Origin: Cavenderia fasciculata
Lineage: Eukaryota > Evosea > Eumycetozoa > Acytosteliales > Cavenderiaceae
Direction: 5' to 3'
Length of the DNA: 64,000 bases
Assembly: GCF_000203815.1 (NCBI RefSeq)
Contig: NW_004457695.1
Coordinates: 620,001 to 684,000, forward strand
Shown here: piece by piece, positions 47,755 to 60,224 of the stretch
Layout: the number at the start of each line of letters is the position of its first letter
Position numbering within the stretch: position 1 is the first letter of the stretch
Position numbers and translations under genes: made by a program
Notes under the pieces: model-generated
Told to the model about the DNA's origin: nothing
Database searches by the model: none
The model's input: only the letters and a program-made list of their open reading frames with translations

Positions 47755-50700
47755 ATGAAAGCCATTAATATAATATTAATAATATTATTAATATCAAGTT
47801 TAATATGTATAAATGGAGTTGATGTATCAATGTATGAAGGGTTTGCATTTATTGGATCCAATACCAACTCGAAAATGCCATTTGCGACACTCATGTCAAA
47901 GCCCAATCGAACATTGCCATACTCTTGGACCAACCAATACCGCATTGTACAGGTGTTTACAGATTCTACCAAACTCTATGGTACCAGTGTAGCTGTTGGT
48001 CCTGGATCCTATGCCAATGGAACTCAAGTGGTCTTGGGAGCTGTAGGATCACCCAATGAAAATACAGTCTACATTTACAATGTCGAACAATGTAGTAATA
48101 ATACCAATTGTGATCCAATATTTACTTTTCAAGATGTTGCCAAAAGTAAAAATTCAACTACCAAAGACACAAAACTATCAAAGAAAGAATTTGCATGTAC
48201 TATTGGTGGTATCATTGGTATTGGTCAGAATTTTATAGTTTCAACATGTCAAAATGATTTAATGTCTACTAAAAAATCATCATCTCCAATTGTATTTTGT
48301 TTTATTGATGTATGTAAATCAAAATCAAAATGAAATGGAATGAAAAGAGATAATTAAATATTAAGTCTTTATTCTTTTTATTTTGGTTTAGATGGATCAA
48401 ATAATACCAAATTCAAGTAAAAATTGTACAATTATTACACCATATGAAAGTGATTTTAATCCATGTCCAAGAGAAAGAGGACAGTTGTATGTAACAGCTG
48501 TTGACATTCATAAAACATATGTGTCATTTTCCTATTGTGCAGTTTGCATGTCTCCATCAAGTTCAAAAATTGCAGTACAATATCAAACTGCCTTTGAAGT
48601 ATTAAATGTTACCAGTCCTGGAAATATCAAAAAATTGGCTACTCTAACAACCAATAGAACAAAGTATGTAATATATATTAGTAAAAATTAATTAATCAAA
48701 GTATCTAATATAAATATATTTTCTTTTTTCTTTTTCATTTTCTTTTTTTCATTTTAGTTCATGTCCAACATCAATAGCATTAGAATATAATTGGGTAGTT
48801 TTGGGATATGCAGAGGAATCGGCAATTGATTTATTTACCAAAATATCGGTACCAGGAAATAATTCATTTGAATTTTTCGAAACGATTGAATCTAGTGTTG
48901 GTGGATTTGGATCAGATGTTACGTTGGGAGATAGTTTATTGGTGGTTGCCACACCGGGTAGTACAAAGAATCAAGATATAACTGCTACTGTAGTGTTTTA
49001 TGAATTGTATGTCGACGCCAATGGCACTTCACGAAGAGCATCGATAGAGGCAACCATACCAAATCTCAATTATGAAACAGTCTATGAATATGGATACCAA
49101 ATATCATACTATGGAGATGAATTGGCAGTTATTAGCTCTGATTCTTCTGGATCAAGACTTGGATTCAATGTCTATCCAGTGTGTCCATATGGTATGGAGT
49201 GGTCAACTAAATTCTCAAAATGCTCCATGTGTCAGGCTGGTCAATTCAAGTCGGTCTCTAACCCTGCTGCCAATGCATCGTTTGAATTGTGTTATCCGTG
49301 TCCTGGTGGATTCTATACGGGACCAGTCATGGGTATTGCCAGTGAAATCGAATGTAGAATGTTTAATTGCTCAGATGAAGAGTTTTGCCCCGAAGGTAGT
49401 ATCTATCCACTAGCAAATCTCCTCGTTCAAACCAATTCAAACTCGATTCCAAACCCAATCTCTACCGATGAATTGGATTTTGAAAGCACATTTTATAACT
49501 CTTATCCATGGTTCCTCATCATTTTAGGGTTTGCCGTCATCTTTACCACGTTTCTCTGTTTCCCATGGCCAACGTACAACAAGATACAAGGTAAACTCAT
49601 CAAACTCTTGCTCAAACTCAACTTTTACGATTGGGATGGCGAAGAAATGACAGAAGAGGTAGATTATTTGGAACGTGCTCAGAATACATCGATCAATGGT
49701 GGAACCATGCGAGAGTCGATGGCACCATTTGGACAGAGATCCTCCAAACGAGGTATCTTTATCAGAAAACGTCGTACCAAAGTCAGACCACAAAAGGCAG
49801 TTGAATCGTTTTGTTCCTACTACTTTTTACTCGTGCTTGGTTTGATGATCCTGTTTATCGTTCAATTCCAAAAGGTAAACTCTGATCTTTCCATCGACCT
49901 TCGTGCCTATGGACAGACATCGACCGATTTGGATCTCAAAGGAAGGTACACTGAATTGCAGTACCTACGAATCATTGACATATCACCACTCGTCATCACA
50001 TTGGATCTGTATGGATATTCTGGTCAGTGTATCACTGAAGAGATTGGATTGGAAATCAATGGATGTCAAACTATAAATTATATGGGAACTTGCGAGTATG
50101 ACCTCAAAGTTGAACTTATCAATATTAATGGTACTACAGATTCATCTGATCAATCATCAAATGATTCTAGTAATGAAAGTAGTGAACAAGGTGGTGGTAG
50201 TAGTAGTACTGAAAGTAGTAGTAGTAGTAGTGATTCTTCAGATTCCTCTTCATCTGATTCTTCCTTTTCATCATCCTCTTCATCATCTTCTTCAGATATA
50301 CCTGTAAATGGTGGAAATTTAAGACAACGATCAATGGTTGGTACATCAATTAATCAAACATGTAGAATTACAGTATTATTTGACAAGGGATCAGAATATT
50401 CAGATTTATCATCGTATGCAATCAAGATTGTTCCAACCAACAATTATTACTTTTATGCTCAAAGACTTGTTTACAATGTATCGACTGCCAACAATGAAAC
50501 AATGATTGCACAAGGAAACTCATATGTTAGTGGTATTGTTCAACCACCCAAATATATGATTCTCAGACCCAGCGCTGAAGTCACTATTTTATCAATGCTT
50601 ACATTCATGACGGATTGTAGTATCCATTCGTCGAGCGATGACTTTACACTTGTCAGACCAATGGTTGAAAAGTGTGAGTTTGACAAACAATCCTACAAGG

Positions 50701-51041
50701 ATTACTCATTCATCTCCAATGCCACCTCTTATTTGGAACCAAAGGATTACCACGATGCAGATCCCTCATTCACATTCCAAGTCAACATTGAAAAGAGTGT
50801 ATTCTTTAGATACGTAACATCATCACATAGTGTATCATTTGGTCAAATCATAACGGTCATTATGTTTTCCATTCTAGATGTATTTTGGGTTATCGAAGTC
50901 ATTGTTCCAGTTGTCCAAACAATCGTTGCACTTTTAGAAAACGCTTCAAAAAGAGCTAAAAGAAAAGAATATGATGAAATAGGAGTAAAACCTTACAATG
51001 AACTTGAAGAAAGATCAAGTTTAGTTCAAAGTTTAAATTGA
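47755..51041 (+). CDS. Large secreted/membrane protein with ephrin-receptor-like Cys module
   Basis: Three exons: 47755-48309, 48392-48663, 48758-51041, coding 1036 residues. Residues 1-21 form a signal peptide (MKAINIILIILLISSLICIN). The extracellular part, about 550 residues with many N-glycosylation sites (NxS/T), looks like a beta-propeller-type ectodomain (VVLGAVGSPNENTVYIY, DSLLVVATPGS). It ends in a Cys-rich segment, CPYGMEWSTKFSKCSMCQAG...CYPCPGGFYTG, of ephrin-receptor-like GCC2/GCC3 type. A membrane helix follows (PWFLIILGFAVIFTTFLCF), then a basic loop and a second helix (YYFLLVLGLMILFIVQF). A second outside domain with a long Ser-rich linker comes next, then a C-terminal helix region near VIMFSILDVFWVIEVIVPV and a short cytosolic tail. 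It could be a surface adhesion or receptor protein; ligand unknown. Confidence 0.78.
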
Positions 51042-51341
51042 ATAAATAATATATAAAGAAAGAAAATATTGGATGTCCAAATAGCCATAAATATATATAT
51101 AATTGGTTGTGTTTAAAATAATTATTCTCTTATTTAGAGAGAATAATTATTTATTTATTTATTTAAAAAAGTATATTACTTTTTGAGAGTTTAAAAAAAA
51201 GGGAGTTGTGGGAGGGTTGGGATGGGAATTTGATATTCAATATCATTTAGATATATGATGTTGTGTATTATTATTATTATGTGTGTTGTTGTTATGTATA
51301 TGTTTTTTATAAATAATATTATTCACTTTTTTTTTTGACTA
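51042..51341. other. Convergent 3' intergenic region
   Basis: 300 bases between converging gene ends. Contains an inverted repeat around 51121-51150 (ATTATTCTCT / AGAGAATAAT) that could form a terminator-like hairpin. No gene seen. Confidence 0.5.
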
Positions 51342-54300
51342 TTATCTATAGATTGATTTTCCAAGTGAAGTTAACTTTTGAATCGTAAAATTGGAGATTT
51401 CTTTACAACCAGAGACGTTGATGAGACGAACAGAGGGACAATTGTCAATGACAGATTCAATGGCGGCATCGGTGATACGTGGGCAACGAGAGAGATCCAT
51501 GTTTTCGAGGATGGGACAGTTCTTGGTGAATTGGACAAGACAAGCGTCCTCAATGTTGGAGCACCAAGAGATGTTGAGAGTCTTGAGCTTCTCGAGCACT
51601 AGATCCTGAGTGAGGTTTTCGTTGGTCAGTGAGATGTATCCACGGAGACGGAGGGTGTGGAGACGCTTGGACCAGGCACCAATGACACGACGGAGACCGT
51701 GTGGGGTAATGAGATTGGAGCAGTAGGAAAGATCGAGGTTGACGACCATTGGACAACCGACGGCGAGACGCTCAAGAGCAGCATCTGAAAGGAAACGACA
51801 GTATCCAAACTTTACAACTTCTAGGTATTGGCAGCCATAGCCTTGGGAAATGGCACCGAGTGCAGATACTCCCGTATCAGTGATAGCACACTCTTCCATA
51901 CACAACACACGAAGCAATGGTAATCCCTGAGCAATCTTTACAAGACTGACATCCGACACCTTTTCACATTGTGACAGATCGAGGTGGATGAGTGAATGGC
52001 AGCGTGTGGCAACCTCGACAATCGAGCGATCACTCACCTGCGTACAGCTAAATAGTACAAGACGTGTAAGATTCTTTTGCTTGGCCAGTTCAATGATGGA
52101 GAGATCCGTGACATGCTTGCATTTTGTAAGGTCGACGTTTTTGAGTTGAGTGCAACGTTGGGCAATTGCAAGAACGGATTCGTCGGTAATGTCTTCACAC
52201 CAAGCCAAACTGATTGTTTCGAGATGGGTGGCGTATGCGGTCAAGCCGAGGACAGTCGAGTCATTGACAAGTATGCAACGATTGAGATCAATGTGGGTGA
52301 GGTTCTTGAGACTGTTGAGTGCCATGGATGCAGCAGAGAGGGTGAGGTTGGTGCCGGTGCCCGTGGCAGTCGTGTTGGTGGTGGTGGTCGAGTTGGCGTC
52401 GTCGTCAATCGCCATGACGACATTGTCGTGGCTGTTGTGCATGTTGCCGCTGTGGTGAGAGTGGTGGTGTTGTTGGTGTAGCTGAGTGAGTTGGTGATCG
52501 ATGGTGTCATCGTCAAATTGGAATGCGTTGGTCGAGATATTCTTGGACGAGCAAAAGTTGACGTGGTGCAGCAATACGCAGCTCGCCAGCAGCGTACGGA
52601 TGCCATGGTCGGTGATGCTGTCACACATGACCAGGTCAAACTGCGTGAGCTGGCGACACTTGAGGGCGAGCCGGCGCAGAGACTGGTCAGTGATGCCCTT
52701 GCCCGACAACCGGATACACGAGAGCGATTTACTATTGTTACAGATATTTACAATGGAATGGTCGGTGATATGGCCGCACTCCAGGAGATCGAGGTTGGTA
52801 AGCGTGGGGATGTTGAACGACTGGAACGCTGCATCGGTGACTTGAGCGCACTTGCGCAACTCTAGACTCTGCAGACGACGGTTGTTTTGGTGCAACTCGT
52901 GTACAGAGCTGTCAGTCACCTTGATACATCCACTCAGGTCGACGTTGGTCAGGTTGTTACAACCTCTGAGGAACGAGAGAATAGCGTTGTTTCCCAACTG
53001 GAAGCAACCACGCAACACCAGTACCTCTAGTGATCGCTTGCATGCATTTCCAATCACTTGGAAGGACTCTGAAGTGATACCGGTGCAATGAGCCAACGAC
53101 AACTTGGTCAACACGTTACAACTGCTGCCGACGAAACGGAGGAACGATCCATTGAGCAACTTGGCATTATCCAACTCGAGAGTGGTCATGATGGCTGGAT
53201 TGACCAACTTGGTCAAGGTGTGGTCATCTAACTGTCCACAACGTGGTTGTCGGTTACCTCCCTTGACGGGTTCTTGGTTGATCAAAAACGTGATAATCTT
53301 TTGCAACAAATCTGCACGTAGATTGGCTTGGCAAATCGTCGACAATGTATCAACTTGTTGACAAATTCTCGAAATACAAAGTTGAACCAAAGTGGTTGGT
53401 GTTTGTGGTGGTGAAACATTTGGTCTTGGTTGTAATTGTTGTGATTGTTGTTGTAACTGTTGTTGTTGTGGTTGTTCGGCCGAATTAAAGGTGGGAGTGT
53501 TTTGTCTGACTCTTTTAAATGGACCACCAACATTATCATCAACATCCATTCTATCACCGTTTCTATCACCACCACTGCTTGGTGATCGTGGTGGAGATAT
53601 TGGCTGAGACATTGTTGTTGTTGTTGTTGTTGTTGGTTGTACAGTTGTTAAATTAGTAATGGCGGGTGGTGTAGTAGTAATGGTTGGAATGGTATTAGTG
53701 GGAGTGGTGGATGTAATAGTAGGGGTAGTTGGAGCTGGAAGATTATAAATATTATTAAGATTGGTTCTACTGTAAACAATACTATTATACTTTTGGCTGT
53801 CATTGTCCACATCGATAATGATTGATTTATAATCCGCAATACTATTGTGGTAATTGTGGTATCCACCAGAAAACGAGTTCTTGTTGTTTTGTACAGATGG
53901 TGATAATGGAGAGGCAGGTGATGTTGGGGTGACTGGTAGTTTTTGTGGCGTACAACCTGGTGTCTGTGGTTGTTGTTTCTTTGGTGTGGTTGGCGATGGT
54001 GCCTTGACAACAATCATTCCATCAACACATGAAATATTTCCATTACCCTCGAAATTATTATTATTAAACAATTGTTGTTGTTGTTTTAATGGTGATCTGA
54101 AACCATTATTATTATTATTATTACTATTATTATTTGACGATACTAAATTTACATAATTTTCAATGATTGATCCAGAAAGATTAATTGCAATTGATTGTTG
54201 TGGTGGTAGTTGTTGTTGTGGAGATCCCATGATAAGTTGTTGTAGTTGTTGTTGTTGGTGTTGCTGTTGTTGTTGCAATTGTTGTAACTGTTGTTGTTGG

Positions 54301-56052
54301 TGTTCTTGTGCTTGACGTTTAAGACGGAATGGTGAATTCATGAGATACTGCATAGTATGTTCCAAATGTTTCTCGATCGAGTCCAAAGAAGCAACGACAA
54401 ACTTTAAAATCTCTAATAACTTTTGTTGGATTCTCGAAGAGGACATGAGAGGTACGCTGTGGAACCCATCCTCGAGCAGACTGTGGTAGTTGATCATTGC
54501 CTTGGTGTCTTTGACCTTGAGCGTCAACTCTTGGCAGAGTGTTTCGACGCAGAGCGAGTAGATGAGGACTGTCATGTTTTGGTTCAAATAGGTTTGGACA
54601 CTGGCCATCTTTGTACGGATGTTACGGTCGGTGGCCGACTGGCAGTACTGGAGCAACTTGATGAGTTGTGTACGCTCCTCTGTCGACATGGGCACCTTGT
54701 TGATCAACAACTTGGAAATATCTGTCAAAAGAGTACGCGAAAAGGCAATGGTCTCCTCTTCGAGTTGTGGCATCTTGTCAACGATACTTTCACGCCAAAA
54801 CGAGGGCGTCCAGCTAATCAACGGCTTGCAAAGCAACAATACGGGGTTATAGTAGGTGGCATCGGCGCTAAAGTACGAGTCATAGTTGGTTTGACCGTCC
54901 TTGGAGATATTCATCTGGTTTCGCATCGTGTAGATGTTTGAACAGAGTTCAGTGATGGTTGTCAACATGTCGGGCGAGGCAGCCTTGAAACGATCCCACT
55001 CGAGCTTGGCACATACCTGACTCTCGGTAACCTTGGTCAAAAAGATAGACTCTGACGATTCTGAACTGACCAATGCCAACAATGTTCGTTTCCAAAGAAC
55101 AAACTTTGATCTAAATGAAGTAGATATTCTTTCCATACCAACTACATTTGATAAATTGGGATTGGTAGTTGGTTGTGGTTGTTGTTGATGTTGTGGAGAT
55201 TGTGGTTGTTGCTGTGGTTGCTGCTGTGGTTGTTGTGGAGATGGAGGTGGAGGAGGTGGAGGTTGTTGAGCTGCAATGGTACGATATTGAGCATACTGAT
55301 TTCTCCAATTGTTTGAACTTAATCTTGATTGGTTGACTGGGGTAGTTGACAATGAACTCGATGCACTGTTATTGTTGGAGCTGCTTGCCGAGCTAGTGTG
55401 TGTTAGATCGACCAATGGGATAGCCTTTGAAACTACATTGGCAAGCAAGTTCAAGTTACCAGCACTATTACCGGCAAGCAGGTTCAAGTTACCAGCACTA
55501 TTATTGGCACTAGATGGAGTGGTATTGGATGACGACAAAGATGGTGCAATAGTACCATTGACATGTAAATCTCTAAATGAACTAGATAACTTGTACTCTA
55601 CAGTCTCATCAACCATCATCTTACTATCTCCACCATCATCAACTATAATAATCTCTGCAGTTGCAACTGATGATTGATCAGCTGATTGAACCATTTGTTG
55701 ATCAGTTGATAAAGTTGGTTCTGATATTGTTTGAATTGGTTCTTGAGATGGTTGTTGTGATGATTGTTGCGATGGTTGAGATGGTTGTTGTTGTTTTTGT
55801 GGTGATTGTTGTTGTTGTTGTCTTTCTTTTAAAATATTATTAACCAATGGAGATTTACCATTGACACCTTGTTTAAATTTATCAAATAATAAATGTTGTG
55901 TATTCCATGATGGTTGATTGGAATGTTGAAGGATTTTAATCAACTGAGGAATATTGGTTTGTTCTCTAACTTGATTCAATGATTCATACCCATTGTTTAA
56001 ATATTCATTTGGTAATGTTTTGTTTAATTCAACTGATGAAAATAATAATGGA
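51342..56052 (-). CDS. AMN1-type leucine-rich repeat protein, probably the 3' part of a larger gene
   Basis: The frame is open from a T-rich acceptor (AG at 56054-56053) to the stop at 51342, about 1569 residues. It has no nearby in-frame ATG: the first is about 100 residues in (QQMVQSADQ). So an upstream exon is expected. It begins PLLFSSVELNKTLPNEYLNN and continues NQVREQTNIPQLIKILQHS. Gln/Ser/Pro-rich linkers surround a helical region about residues 300-590 (for example SFWRESIVDKMPQLEEETIA). The last 600 residues are tandem AMN1/F-box-LRR-type repeats: LVLRGCFQLGN, VDLSGCIKVTD, LELRKCAQVTD, VDLTKCKHVTD, LDLSQCEKVSD, MDLSRCPRITD. No F-box is seen. Such repeats bind protein partners, often in ubiquitin ligases or cell-cycle control. 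Confidence 0.8.
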
Positions 56053-56125
56053 CTAAAAAAAAAATAAATGAAAAATAATTAATAAACATATAATATTTCT
56101 TTTTTCTTTTCTTTTCTATTTTTCT

Positions 56126-59100
56126 TTATCTTACCATTAATTGAATTAATTTAAAATTATCTAAAATTAAATCAAAGTTTACATTTCTTGAATTTCTATA
56201 TAATTTCTTCAATTGATGAATGATGAGACCCTTTGAATTATAGATGCCTTTTGGATAGGTTGTTTTGTTTTGGAATTGTTCACCCAATTCTGCAAAATAG
56301 ACACAAGACTCGTTTGTCAGTTTGTTGATGAATTTACTAGAGATGAGGATATCGGCGGTATCGGTCGACATGCCACGGTAGTCAAAGGCAAGGAGGATCT
56401 GATCGGCATCGTCGATGGCACGAGTAATGGTAAACTTGGTGACACTTCCACGTCGTGTGTCGTCTGATAGCAACGTGATTTCACGTCTGCCCAACAAAAT
56501 ACTGCTTGGAATCTTAATGTGGAAGCCACCGACAATAAAACCATAACATGCCAATGTCTCCTTTAGCTTTTCTCTTATATATATACGATCCAATTGATGA
56601 TTCTTTCCAAGACCTTTAAATTGGAATGTTTTTCCCAACAATCCCTTTACATTTTCAACAAGTGGTAAATCCCAACTACTCTTTACATTGATTAAATTGA
56701 CTCTACTTGAAATTGATGTAGTAGTTTGATTTGGTGTAGTAGTAGGATTGGTAGTTGTAGTTTGACCATTTTGTCCATTTTGAACAATACTACCTTCAAC
56801 AACTGAAGTATAAATCCAAATTAAATATTCTAGTCGACGAGGATGAATGGGAACTGATTTCTCTGCTCTTTCATCATGAGTATGTAATTCCCAGAGGATG
56901 GAACGAACATCACTTTCTGCCATAAACTCTACCAATAACTCACAGATCGGTCCGTAAGAGATTCTGTAGTGTTGTGACGACCCAAGTCGGCCTTGGGGCA
57001 ACAAAAAGCTTTGTGTGTCTGTTACAGTGGCGGCTGCAGTCTTGTTGTGGATGTACTGTGACATGCGATAGATACTTTCCATCTCTAATTCCTTTTCTTT
57101 GTTCCAATTCATACTATTGTAGAATGCTTCATCCAACTGATACCTTGAATCAATCTTTTGAATCACAATCCCTGATGATTGAGATAAATGACTCTTTAAT
57201 TTACTTAATAAATAATAATTTGATTGTTCTGTTGATAATAATTGTTGTGGTTGAATTGGTTGTTGAACTTGTTGTTGTTGTTGCTGTGGTTGTACTGGTT
57301 CAGGAACAATTGGACGATGAGAAGCAAGGATTGGTTTTTTGTTGGAAGTGGATGGAATAAACGAGGTACGCAGGATCGTGTTCAAGAGGAAACTCTTTCC
57401 AATATTTGAAGGACCGACAATGACGATGGATTGCTTATTCTTGACCCACACCCATCCGTTGAGCATCTTGTTGAGCGTGGTGGCGCTCTGGCGACTGCTG
57501 TTGAATGGCGAGTTTATAATGTTGGACAAACTGCCGCTGCTGTGGTGGTTGAGGTTGATGGCCGAGAACTGCAGCGAGAACTGGGTCGACGACTGCGGTG
57601 AGAATTGAGTCGACGAGTGTGGCGATGGGGTGGGTGAGAAGCCGGGGTCGCGGGTGGGGATGGCCGACTCGGCGTTGACGAGGTTATTGATCGACATGCT
57701 CGTGTTGCTCATACTGCTAAAGTTGCTGCGCATACTGCTCAACACGCTGCTCTGGGGACTGTACAAATAGCTGGTCGTCGTGTTGTTGGTCGTCGTATCA
57801 CCACCGTGACTTGTCGTGTCATCATTGTCATCGTCGTCATCATTGTCTGCGTCATCTGTATTGTTGACATAGGCACCATTGTTATTGTTGTTGCGGACAA
57901 CTCTGACACTGTCGCTTTGGCTGTCGACAAAACTACTGCTGTCGTCCTTGCTAGCGTGTCCATTACTCATCTTGGTGTCTGTGTATAGGTGTGGATGGTG
58001 TGGAATGGTGGCTGTGGGTATTACACTAGTATACGTTCCCAAGCTACCCCCATTGTTGCTACCTCCACCATAACTTCCATTGCTATTATTATAAGTACCC
58101 TGGCTACCATTATAATTACCTTGACTTCCATTATTATAAGTACCTTGGCTACCATTGTAATTACCTTGGCTACCATTATAAGTACCTTGACTTCCATTGC
58201 TATTATTATAAGTACCTTGGCTACCATTGTAATTACCTTGGCTACCATTATAAGTACCTTGACTTCCATTGTTGTATGTACCTTGGCTACCATTGTAATT
58301 GCCTTGACTACCATTATAATTACCTTGACTACCTCCATTACTATTATTAAGTTGTTCATTGACAATGTTGTAGAAACTATTCATACTGGTGTTGGCACTG
58401 TTGGTGGTCGTGGTTGAACATGACGATGATGATAGTGACTGAAGATGTTTGGTGAGTGAAGGCAAAAACGATGGCAAAAACGAGTGTGACGCACTCTTGG
58501 TCTTGGCATCAGGGGGCTGTTGGATCGATGACATGGACAATGACTGTTGTTGCTGTGGTGTCAGATGATTCAAACCGCTGTGCTTGCCGTTGTTGTGTGT
58601 ATTGGATCGTGCTCTATAAACGGTTGCCTTGTGTGACAATGGTACATCGTCGTCATCCATGTCACTGTTGCTAGCACTAATAACATTGGATGATGATGCC
58701 GATGAATATCCACTGCTACTAATCATACCAGTACTACTAACAGTACTGACATTGTCTTGGAACTGTTGTTGTTGTTGATGTTGCTGTTGCTGTTGTTGTT
58801 GTTGTGGAAAGAGTAGTTTACCGCTGCCAAATGTGTTGGTACCTCCACTTCCACTACTACTACTATTTGATTGATTGTTGTTCTGCCATTGTGGAAGTGA
58901 TGGAGTCGAGAGTGACATTTGTCTCTCGATTCGCTCTTCCTCCAATATCAAATCATCAATCTCTTTAAATACTTCGTTTTGTAAATCATTTTCCTCATTT
59001 TTTGCTGCAATTTAACAAAAAAAAAAAAAGTTATTATAAGTACTTTGTATTGTATCACATGACCTCTTTTCCGTCCGTTGTTTAACCGGATACTACATAC

Positions 59101-59158
59101 GTATATCTTGTAAGAATCTTCTTTTACCGGATGATTGTGACTTTAGATGTTCAGACAT
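56126..59158 (-). CDS. Dynamin-superfamily-like GTPase with low-complexity N-terminus
   Basis: Exons 59158-59101 (MSEHLKSQSSGKRRFLQDI) and 59004-56126. Read to the first stop this gives 978 residues. A GTAAGA donor three codons before the stop suggests splicing onward to the LRR gene. The first 500 residues are Ser/Asn/Gln-rich with a GSQGNYN/GSQGTYN repeat. A P-loop (IVIVGPSNIGKSFLLNTILR) occurs about residue 550. ICELLVEFMAESDVRSILWEL and ARRGS-type switch sequence (LLSDDTRRGSVTKF), then DDADQILLAFDYRG, recall large GTPases of the dynamin/NUGGC (SLIP-GC) kind. The switch II DxxG is atypical. GTP binding is likely; hydrolysis and cellular role are unknown. Adjacent LRR gene is on the same strand, 82 bases away. 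Confidence 0.72.
58072..58345. repeat. Coding minisatellite, GSQGNYN/GSQGTYN units
   Basis: A tandem array of roughly 21-33-base units (ATTACCTTGGCTACC on the plus strand) that encodes alternating GSQGNYN and GSQGTYN(N) peptides, some extended with NSN. Units are nearly identical, implying recent expansion or homogenisation. Confidence 0.95.
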
Positions 59159-60224
59159 TTTTCATCCCCTCTCTCTCTGTTGTGTGTTTCGCGCGGCCTC
59201 GGATCTCGATTGGAGTGGTAGTGAGTGATGATGGTGGGTGCGGTGCGATGCGACTTCGAGAGGGTATGACTTGTAATTGATCTTTTGTCTCTTGTATTGA
59301 TCTGTCTGTCTGTTTGTTGTTGGTTGTAGATAGTGTGTTTGTTGTTGTAATGAATGTTGTATTACTCTTTTTCTTTTTCTTGAATTCGGATTGAGTAGTA
59401 CTCTTTGAATGATATATAAATAATAAATAAATAAAATATTAATATTGCTGTGTGAATATTAATTTAACCTTGTACTACACTTTTCTCTTCTCTTTTCTCT
59501 ATAATGTATGTGTACACTAACTAACAAACTAACTGCTGCTTTAGGTATACCTTTGTTCTTAATATCAAATTTCTTCAGAGTGAGGGTAGGGTGGCAAAGT
59601 AAGTAAAAAAATTTATAAAGTCGAAGCTTCTCCCGAAAATTCAAACTGGTGTGCTGAATGAAAATCTTTGTACAGAGTGTTATAAAATCTTGGGTATGGT
59701 GTTTGATGGTCAATAATTATTATTTTTGTTATTATCTATTCTCTCTCTCTCTCTGTCTATTCTTTATAATATAATTAATACTCTACATAAATAAATAGTA
59801 TGATGAGAGAGGACAAGGACAGGAGGAGGAGAGGTTGTTGTAAAACTTTGAAGGATAGAGTGCCACCAGCACGTTTGTTGTTGTTGGGGTTTTTCAATTT
59901 TAAAAAAAAGAGCTGGATGAAAAGTCATATGAGACTTCCTTTTGAAGCAACACGAATCCCCGAAAAAAATACCCTTCTCTCTCTCTCTCATTTTATGTGT
60001 ATGTGATCAGTACTGACATCCTTCTTTTGATAATTCCAACAAACAGATACAAAAGAAGGAAGAATGTGAAAAAGAAAAAGAGATATCATACCAGCAAACA
60101 TAAAACATCATCATTGATACATGTGACAGTCATAGAAATATTATTTTCCTTTTTTGTTCAAACCAAAGGAATGAAATTGTACAAGTATGCTTTCTTTTGA
60201 TTATTCTTTTTTCTTTCTTGATTG
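59159..60224. other. Divergent intergenic region
   Basis: About 1.07 kb between the GTPase gene and the F-box/LRR gene. It includes a short GC-rich stretch near 59188-59205 (TTTCGCGCGGCCTCGG) close to the GTPase start, CT repeats at 59742-59758, and AT-rich promoter sequence before 60225. Short frames here look like chance. Confidence 0.5.

Noticed and set aside
52077-52865. Plus-strand open frames opposite the LRR gene
   Set aside because: They are antisense shadows of the LRR repeats, with no splice logic or family features.
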